Made by a program: the position numbers and the translations under genes. Of a stretch of DNA of 10,324 nt, positions 5,726 through 10,324 are shown piece after piece. This DNA comes from CAZEIW01 sp964512305 (GTDB lineage Bacteria > Pseudomonadota > Gammaproteobacteria > Burkholderiales > Burkholderiaceae_F). The notes under the pieces were generated by a model, which worked only from the letters and a program-made list of their open reading frames with translations, was not told where the DNA came from and did no database searches. The stretch's first letter is position 1. Each line of letters opens with the position of its first letter. Where the stretch lies: the NCBI GenBank assembly GCA_964512305.1, contig CAZEIW010000020.1:1-10324 (forward strand), given 5' to 3'.

Positions 5726-6652
5726 ATGAGAGTCGGAACCGGGCATGGGTGGTTGCTGCGGCTGAGCGCGGGCAATGCGCGGGCCGTCTCCCTCATTTCT
5801 TTCACCGCGCTCGCGTGCCTGGCCCTGCCGGCCGCCGCGGCACCGCCGGCCGCCAGCGCGCAGACGGTGACGGCGATCGTCACCGACGTCGACGGCCAGG
5901 CGCACCTCGCGAAGCACGGCACGACGCGCCCGCTGGCGCTGCTGAGCGCGCTCGATGCCGGTGACCTGGTGCAGCTCGATCGCGACGCGCGGGCGGTCGT
6001 CGTGTTCCCCGGGCAAAATGGCATGGCGTTCGACCTCGCCGGTCCCGGCAGCTTCCTGGTTCAACCGAAAGAGATGGTCGCGCGCGACCGGGCGGCGCGC
6101 GTGTCGCGCCGCGAATTGCCGGCGTCCCTGCGGGCGCTGACGATCAAGCCGTCGCGTTCCGCGCTGGCCAGCGTCACGATGCGCGGCATCGGTCAGTCGG
6201 CGTTCCGGGCCCTCGGGCCGCGCGGCCGGCAGCTTGCGCAGTCGGCGCGCAGCCTGCGGTGGAGCCCGGTGGACGACGGCGAAGGCGGGCCGTGGCACTA
6301 CAAGGTGCGCTTGATCGACGACGACGGCGTCGTGGCGTTCGAGTCGGACACCGTTGCCACGTCGATCGAGCTCCCGGAGGCGATCCAGCTGGAGCGCGAG
6401 TCGCCGTACGTCTGGACTGTCGACGCGATCGGCGAGCTCGGCCGCCGCCGCTCGATCGCGACCGAGTTCGTCGTGGTCGACCAGGCGACCGAGGCGAGCG
6501 TGCTCGCCGCCCGGGCGGAGCGCCTGGACAGGCTGTCGGACCGCGTGCTGTTCGCGATCGCGCTCGATCAGAGCGGGCTGCGACAGGATGCGGCGGCGGA
6601 GTGGCGTTCGCTGGCCGAGCAGAAGCCCGAGTTGAAGGCGTTTGCGAGGTAG
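5726..6652 (+). CDS. Exported FecR-domain protein
   Basis: The 308-residue protein has a positively charged N-terminus, a hydrophobic stretch (about 21-38) and a likely signal peptidase I site after A45 (ASA before QTV). C31 lies in the hydrophobic core and does not fit a lipobox. A FecR-type beta domain covers about 48-118 (GDLVQLDRDARAVVVF, then LAGPGSFLV). A second beta-rich part (about 178-252; LRWSPV, then SPYVWTVDAIG) looks like an Ig/fibronectin-type fold, and the end (255-305) is helical. ATG 5726 has a GGGAGG site at 5716-5721. There is no anti-sigma N-terminal region and no FecI sigma factor nearby, so this is not a classical iron-citrate regulator. Its place 101 bases after the CHASE2 cyclase suggests a periplasmic partner or ligand-sensing accessory of that sensor. 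That role is inferred. The gap 5625-5725 shows no clear terminator or promoter. Confidence 0.85.
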   Translation: MRVGTGHGWLLRLSAGNARAVSLISFTALACLALPAAAAPPAASAQTVTAIVTDVDGQAHLAKHGTTRPLALLSALDAGDLVQLDRDARAVVVFPGQNGMAFDLAGPGSFLVQPKEMVARDRAARVSRRELPASLRALTIKPSRSALASVTMRGIGQSAFRALGPRGRQLAQSARSLRWSPVDDGEGGPWHYKVRLIDDDGVVAFESDTVATSIELPEAIQLERESPYVWTVDAIGELGRRRSIATEFVVVDQATEASVLAARAERLDRLSDRVLFAIALDQSGLRQDAAAEWRSLAEQKPELKAFAR

Positions 6653-6658
6653 GCGGCT

Positions 6659-6737
6659 TTCGGGCGACGTTTTCAGGCGCCGCTGTCAGGCGACGCGGTC
6701 AGGCGACGCTGTCAGCCGACACGGTCAGCCGCGCCTG

Positions 6738-6749
<12 letters not shown>
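6659..6749. repeat. 13-bp minisatellite, seven tandem copies
   Basis: Seven consecutive 13-base units, consensus GTCAGGCGACGCT, start at 6659, 6672, 6685, 6698, 6711, 6724 and 6737. The two central copies (6685-6710) differ only at the last base, and the outer copies are more diverged. The array fills the gap between the convergent FecR-domain and EVE genes. The last copy contains the stop codon of the EVE gene (TCA at 6738-6740 on the plus strand), so the array looks like an outward duplication of that gene end. There are no spacers, so it is not a CRISPR array. Confidence 0.9.
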
Positions 6750-7211
<462 letters not shown>

Positions 7212-7221
7212 CGAGGCGAGC

Positions 7222-7249
7222 GGCGGCGCGGCAAATATGCCGCGCCGCC
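7222..7249 (-). terminator. Strong hairpin after 6S RNA (terminator or processing site)
   Basis: GGCGGCGCGGCA (7222-7233), loop AATA, TGCCGCGCCGCC (7238-7249) is a perfect 12-bp stem. On the minus strand it starts about 3 bases after the predicted 6S RNA 3' end, where a terminator or processing barrier is expected. No U-run follows, so intrinsic termination would be weak. It also lies in the leader of the EVE gene and may limit its translation. Confidence 0.5.
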
Positions 7250-7251
7250 AC

Positions 7252-7434
7252 GAATCAGGCCCCGCGCATGCCGCCCGGCCTGTAGTCCTGAACCATGGGT
7301 TCAGGGGGGTCGCTGTCCGCGCCGCTTAGGTTCAGCAGACGCGTGCCGATCGCACCACGACGCGAGCTCAGCAACCTAGCGCATTGCGCATCGGTTCAAG
7401 GAACTTGGAGGCCTTTGCGCGTACACCGCAGGGA
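7252..7434 (-). ncRNA. ssrS: 6S RNA
   Basis: 6S RNA binds the sigma-70 RNA polymerase holoenzyme as a promoter mimic and tunes transcription in slow growth. The minus-strand RNA has the diagnostic 3' part: a hairpin CCTGAACC-CAT-GGTTCAGG (7305-7287), then ACTACAGGCCGGGCGGCATG, which matches the E. coli layout (CCUUGAACC-AAG-GGUUCAAGG, GGUUACAGCCUGCGGCGGCAU). The terminal stem-loop is visible as GCTAGGTT pairing with AACCTA-A-GC and CGCGT with ACGCG. The two ends pair imperfectly (CCCTGCG near 7430 with the GCGGGG stretch near 7263). The predicted length is about 183 bases, close to E. coli (184). Ends are estimated: the 5' end from the -10 box, the 3' end by alignment. It sits just downstream of zapA, as in many proteobacteria, and before an EVE gene rather than ygfA. 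Confidence 0.92.
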
Positions 7435-7440
7435 GAGACC

Positions 7441-7446
7441 ATTCTA
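7441..7446 (-). promoter_or_regulatory. -10 box of the 6S RNA promoter
   Basis: TAGAAT on the minus strand (5 of 6 matches to TATAAT) lies 7 bases before the predicted 6S start near 7434. The expected -35 position (about 7469-7464) reads GCACGC and is poor. The box is in the 49-base gap between the zapA stop and 6S RNA. Confidence 0.5.
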
Positions 7447-7483
7447 ACCGCCGCTGGTTGCGTGCGTGCGGCGAATTGAGGCC

Positions 7484-7783
7484 CTAGAACAGCTTTTCTT
7501 GGGGAGCCAGCATTTCCTCGGCAAGCTGGTTGAGCTCGCGCAGCCGGCGCCGCACGTCGGCCACGGCCACGCCGTCGGTGCTGCGGGCACCGAACAATTC
7601 CTGCGCGATCTGCAGCGCCGCCATCACCGCGACACGATCGGCGCCGAGCACGCGCCCGCTGTCGCGAATGGCTCCCATCTTCTGATCGACGTAGTGCGCG
7701 CACGCGAGGAGCTCGTTCTTCTCCTCGGGGCGGCAGGCGACGCGATATTCGCGCCCCTGGATCGTCAGCGTGATCTGTTCCAT
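7484..7783 (-). CDS. zapA: Cell division protein ZapA
   Basis: ZapA binds and bundles FtsZ filaments at midcell. The 99-residue product has the family layout: an N-terminal globular part (MEQITLTIQGREYRVACRPEEKNEL), the central stretch ACAHYVDQKMGAIRD, then helices ending in a coiled-coil tail (RRRLRELNQLAEEMLAPQEKLF). GADRVAVMAALQIAQEL is characteristic. The start is ATG 7783-7781; the ribosome site is weak, and the nearest upstream ATG is out of frame. It follows the small coiled-coil gene by 20 bases, so the two probably form one unit, and it is followed by 6S RNA, a frequent arrangement. Confidence 0.94.
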   Translation of the reverse strand: MEQITLTIQGREYRVACRPEEKNELLACAHYVDQKMGAIRDSGRVLGADRVAVMAALQIAQELFGARSTDGVAVADVRRRLRELNQLAEEMLAPQEKLF

Positions 7784-7803
7784 CGCAGCGCGGGCATGCG
7801 GCG

Positions 7804-8034
7804 CTACCGGCCCGCGGCTTCGCGGCCGGCCGACTCGCGCAACTCGCGCGGCAGGCGCTCGATGAGCGCGTCGAGCCGCCGGCTCGCCCCGACAACGCGC
7901 TCGTTGAGGGCGGCCAGTTCGGCCTGCGACGCGGCCAGCTGGCCGCGCAGCTCGTGATTCTCGTCGCGCAACTGCCGAACGTGCGCCGAAAGTTCCTTCA
8001 ATCTCGCCGTCAGCGCGTCCAATTCCTCCAGCAT
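7804..8034 (-). CDS. Small coiled-coil protein, ZapB-like, upstream of zapA
   Basis: The 76-residue product (starts MLEELDALTARLKEL) is almost entirely a predicted coiled coil, with heptad-spaced Leu/Ile/Val up to about residue 60 and a basic tail (RELRESAGREAAGR). Small coiled-coil proteins of this type are encoded next to zapA in beta- and gammaproteobacteria and are often annotated as ZapB-like (TIGR02449 type). Their role with FtsZ and ZapA is presumed from context. The start is ATG 8034-8032; no ribosome site precedes it. A longer open frame to 8277 runs into the riboswitch antisense and is rejected. The -10-like TACCAT box places the transcription start at or next to the A of this ATG, so the message may be leaderless. 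Confidence 0.85.
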   Translation of the reverse strand: MLEELDALTARLKELSAHVRQLRDENHELRGQLAASQAELAALNERVVGASRRLDALIERLPRELRESAGREAAGR

Positions 8035-8040
8035 CCGTCG

Positions 8041-8046
8041 ATGGTA
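8041..8046 (-). promoter_or_regulatory. Candidate -10 box for the zapB-like/zapA unit
   Basis: TACCAT on the minus strand (4 of 6) lies 7 bases before the ATG of the zapB-like gene. A poor -35 (GTGTAA, 3 of 6) is 17 bases upstream at 8069-8064 and overlaps the extended -10 of the divergent btuB leader. Only 43 bases separate the two transcripts, so little room is left for other signals. Confidence 0.35.
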
Positions 8047-8061
8047 GCACCGCGCGCCCGT

Positions 8062-8070
8062 TGTTACACT
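8062..8070 (+). promoter_or_regulatory. Extended -10 promoter of the btuB leader
   Basis: TG-T-TACACT is an extended -10 element (TACACT matches 4 of 6). It predicts a start near 8077, just before the cobalamin aptamer. No good -35 is seen, which is usual for extended -10 promoters. The position agrees with the beginning of the conserved riboswitch. Confidence 0.5.
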
Positions 8071-8077
8071 GCGGGCG

Positions 8078-8294
8078 CTTCCGGTGCCGTTCGACCCGTG
8101 GGGATTCCCAAGGGCCGGCGGTGAAACGGGAAACAGGGTGCGCCGGCTCCGGCGCGACAACCTGTGCTGCCCCCGCAACGGTAAGTGAGCGCCGCCGGCG
8201 ACGTTGACCGGCGGCTCCTCGGCCGATCGCCACTGCGATGCCGCCCGGCGTCGCGGGAAGGCGGCCGAGGCGCTCACAGCCCGGAGACCGGCCG
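8078..8294 (+). promoter_or_regulatory. Adenosylcobalamin riboswitch
   Basis: This RNA binds a cobalamin coenzyme and lowers expression of the downstream gene when B12 is plentiful. Conserved blocks are in order: CCGGTGCC (8081-8088), GGTGAAACGGGAAACAGGGT (8120-8139), CTGTGCTGCCCCCGCAACGG (8162-8181) with GTAAGTGAG, GCCACTG (8229-8235), the GGGAAGGCGG block (8255-8264) and the end box CACAGCCCGGAGACCGGCC. The closing helix pairs CCGGT (8081-8085) with ACCGG (8287-8291). The next gene on the same strand is btuB, a classic target. Confidence 0.97.
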
Positions 8295-8304
8295 TGAAGC
8301 GAGT

Positions 8305-8333
8305 CCCCGCAGCGGTTGCGCCGCTCGGGGTTT
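8305..8333 (+). terminator. Riboswitch expression-platform hairpin with alternative pairing
   Basis: CCCCG-C-AGCGG (8305-8315) pairs with CCGCT-CGGGG (8321-8330), a 10-bp stem with one bulged C, followed by TTT. It begins 10 bases after the aptamer. Its 5' arm CCCCGC (8305-8310) can instead pair with GCGGGG at 8348-8353, an exclusive alternative that would act as an antiterminator. The U-run is short, so a block on elongation with Rho or on translation is also possible. Confidence 0.45.
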
Positions 8334-8362
8334 CCGGTTGGCCTGCCGCGGGGTGAAGGCAA

Positions 8363-8392
8363 GGGACCGGCGGCTTGCGGCCGCTGTCCTTT
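8363..8392 (+). promoter_or_regulatory. Second leader hairpin upstream of btuB
   Basis: GGAC-CG-GCGGC (8364-8374) pairs with GCCGC-T-GTCC (8380-8389) around TTGCG, followed by TTT. A third small stem, GCCGGC (8443-8448) with GCCGGC (8454-8459), ends 1 base before the btuB ribosome site (AGGGGAG, 8461-8467) and could help to hide it. The rest of the 180-base stretch between aptamer and ATG shows no gene. Confidence 0.4.
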
Positions 8393-8474
8393 CGAACGCC
8401 TTGACTTCGATCCCTTCGCGCGCTGCAGGCCGTGGCGTGAACGCCGGCGGCGGGCCGGCGAGGGGAGCGAGAAA

Positions 8475-10324
8475 ATGGACAGCGGGAGATGCGTGGCGGG
8501 TTCGCTTGCGGCCGTGGCGCTGGCGGCGGCGTGGCTGTTGCCTGCGCGGGCGCAGGAGCCGGCCGCAGTGCCGGCCGTCGTCGTCACCGCGGCGCGGTCG
8601 CCGCAGCCGATCGACGAGACCCTGCCCAGCACGGCCGTGATCACACGCGAGGACATCGAGCGCGCGCAGGCGACCGACCTGGTCGAATTGCTGGGCCAGC
8701 AGGGGGGGGTCGAGTTCGCGCGCAGCGGGGGCGCCGGGTCGCAGGCGTCGGTGTTCATGCGCGGGACCAACTCGAACCAGGTGCTCGTGCTGGTCGACGG
8801 CGTGCGGCTCAACACGGCACTGTCGGGCGCGGCGACGCTCGGCGGCATATCGACCGATTCGATCGAGCGGATCGAGATCTCGCGCGGCAATCTCTCGAGC
8901 CTGTACGGCTCCGAGGCCATCGGCGGCGTGATTCAGATCTTCACGCGCGGCGGGGAGGGCCCCGGAGCCGGCGCGACGGCCGAGGCCGGGCAGGGCCGCA
9001 CGCGCGACGCCTCGGCCAGCGTGACGACCTCGCTCGGAGCCGCCACGCTTTCCGTGTCGGGAGGTTTCCGGGAGCAGAAGGCGATCTCGGCGATCGACGC
9101 GGCCGCGGTCGTGCCGGACCCTTCGGCGTTCGTCTTCGGCGCCAATCCGGACCTCGACGGCAATCGCAACCGCAACGGTTCGCTGCGGATCGCGCATCGC
9201 GATGACGCGAACGAGATCGGCGCATGGGCCTGGGGCCAGCACAACGACACCGACTTCGATTCGATCTTCGACGGGCCCGCGGCGACGCACGTGGAACACG
9301 CGTCGGTCGACGCGGTCGGTGCCTATGCGCGCCACCGCTTCGGGGCCTCGACGCTCGGCCTGACGCTGGGCGAGACGCGCGACGACGCGATCGATGCATC
9401 GAACGTGCCGCTCGCATTCACCAACGGCGAGTTCCGCAGCCGCAACCGCCAGGCGGCCCTGCAGGACACGGTCCGGTGGGGCGGGCACGGCGAGGCCAAC
9501 ATCGGCCTCGAGCACCTGAGCCAGCAGGGCGGCGCGAGCTCGTACGACCCGACCTTCAGCAACTTGCTGACGTCCTTCGAGCGCCGTGTCGATTCGGCGT
9601 GGATCGGCGCCAGCGACGCCGTCGGGCGGCAGCAGTGGCAGCTGAACCTGAGGCGCGACCGGTACACGGACTTCGGCTCCGCGACCACCGGACTCGCCGG
9701 CTGGGGATACGCGCTGACGGGCTCGCTGCGCCTCACCGCGCAAGCCTCGAACGCGTTTCGCGCGCCGAGCTTCAACGATCTCTACTATCCGGGCTTCAGC
9801 AACCGCGCGCTGCGGCCGGAGCGCGCGGGCAGCGAGGAGCTCGGGTTGCGCTACGCGCAGGGCGCGCTGCGGGCGAGCCTGGAGGTGTTCCACACCCGGA
9901 TGCACGACATGATCGTGTTCGATCCCGTCACGTTCGTGCCGCAGAACATCGGCCGCACGGCGATCGACGGCGCGGAACTGCAGGCATCGGCCGCGTCCGC
10001 GCACTGGGTCGCGGCGGCGAACCTCACGCTGACCCACGCGCGCGACGCCGACACGGGGCAGGCGCTGGTGCGTCGCGCGCGCTTCGCCGCCCGGGCGTCT
10101 GCGACCTGGGAGAACCGCGGTTGGAGCGCGGGCGGCGATGTGTCCCGGGTCGGCGGACGCGACGACTTCGACATCAACTCCGGCGCGCCGGTCAGGCTCG
10201 CGCCGTATACGCTCGCGCGGCTGCGGTTCGCGCGCGACGTGGCGCCGGGCGTGCGGCTGCGCCTGCGAATCGAGAATGCGTTCGACGCGAAGTACCGCCT
10301 GGTCGACGGCTACAACACGCTGCC
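8475..10324 (+). CDS. btuB: TonB-dependent vitamin B12 receptor, 3' end cut by window edge
   Basis: BtuB is the outer-membrane channel that imports cobalamin using energy from TonB-ExbBD. The frame from ATG 8475 is open to the window end: 616 codons, about the length of E. coli BtuB (614), so only the last few residues are missing. A signal peptide ends near ARA-26. The TonB box is AVVVTAAR (34-41). The plug domain follows (VFMRGTNSNQVLVLVDGVR, then SSLYGSEAIGGVIQIFTRGG), then the beta-barrel with the usual late block FRAPSFNDLYYPGF. An Asp/Asn-rich stretch (ANPDLDGNRNRNG, near residue 225) resembles the calcium-binding loops of BtuB. AGGGGAG at 8461-8467 is a good ribosome site 7 bases before the ATG. 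The upstream cobalamin riboswitch supports B12 as the substrate. No frameshift was found on reading the frame up to the 3' region. Confidence 0.95.
   Translation, partial: MDSGRCVAGSLAAVALAAAWLLPARAQEPAAVPAVVVTAARSPQPIDETLPSTAVITREDIERAQATDLVELLGQQGGVEFARSGGAGSQASVFMRGTNSNQVLVLVDGVRLNTALSGAATLGGISTDSIERIEISRGNLSSLYGSEAIGGVIQIFTRGGEGPGAGATAEAGQGRTRDASASVTTSLGAATLSVSGGFREQKAISAIDAAAVVPDPSAFVFGANPDLDGNRNRNGSLRIAHRDDANEIGAWAWGQHNDTDFDSIFDGPAATHVEHASVDAVGAYARHRFGASTLGLTLGETRDDAIDASNVPLAFTNGEFRSRNRQAALQDTVRWGGHGEANIGLEHLSQQGGASSYDPTFSNLLTSFERRVDSAWIGASDAVGRQQWQLNLRRDRYTDFGSATTGLAGWGYALTGSLRLTAQASNAFRAPSFNDLYYPGFSNRALRPERAGSEELGLRYAQGALRASLEVFHTRMHDMIVFDPVTFVPQNIGRTAIDGAELQASAASAHWVAAANLTLTHARDADTGQALVRRARFAARASATWENRGWSAGGDVSRVGGRDDFDINSGAPVRLAPYTLARLRFARDVAPGVRLRLRIENAFDAKYRLVDGYNTL

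Noticed and set aside
5726..6652. Classical FecR regulator of a FecI sigma factor
   Set aside because: There is no sigma factor next to it, no cytoplasmic anti-sigma region, and the N-terminus is a signal peptide.
8274..10037. 587-codon minus-strand open frame opposite btuB
   Set aside because: The plus frame is unbroken BtuB with plug and TonB box. The minus frame also crosses the riboswitch leader and has shadow composition.

Overview
The window is high-GC DNA with dense codon bias to G/C at third positions. Its gene content and order (ilvD divergent from lgt; zapB-zapA-6S RNA in a row; a cobalamin-riboswitch-controlled btuB) suggest a betaproteobacterium, probably of the Burkholderiales or a close relative. 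This placement is inferred from gene content only. I see no phage, IS element, CRISPR array or tRNA.

Layout. (1) 1-1268, minus: the N-terminal three quarters of ilvD (dihydroxy-acid dehydratase), cut by the window edge, divergent from lgt. (2) 1353-2186, plus: lgt, prolipoprotein diacylglyceryl transferase; its last codons are made of a palindromic repeat. (3) 2193-2300: a composite of perfect inverted repeats filling the gap between convergent lgt and the next gene. (4) 2306-3627, minus: two tandem Crp/Fnr-family regulators, both starting at GTG and separated by a 19-bp perfect hairpin. (5) 3774-5624, plus and divergent from the regulators: a CHASE2-sensor class III nucleotide cyclase. (6) 5726-6652, plus: an exported FecR-domain protein. 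(7) 6659-6749: a 13-bp minisatellite of seven copies between convergent genes. (8) 6738-8034, minus, read from the right: zapB-like coiled-coil gene, zapA, 6S RNA, then an EVE-domain gene. (9) 8062-10324, plus: extended -10 promoter, adenosylcobalamin riboswitch, long leader with competing hairpins, then btuB, nearly complete at the window edge.

How the parts work together. The centre (2306-6652) looks like one signalling module: a membrane cyclase with a periplasmic CHASE2 sensor, a secreted FecR-domain protein that could be its periplasmic partner, and two cyclic-nucleotide-binding transcription factors transcribed divergently. Both regulators keep the Arg-Ser pair of the CRP phosphate-binding cassette, so they can plausibly read the cyclase product. 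The cyclase has Asn where adenylate cyclases usually carry the adenine-selecting Lys, so the nucleotide it makes is an open question. This module is the most interesting part of the window. The flanks are housekeeping: branched-chain amino acid synthesis, lipoprotein maturation, cell division, 6S RNA and vitamin B12 uptake.
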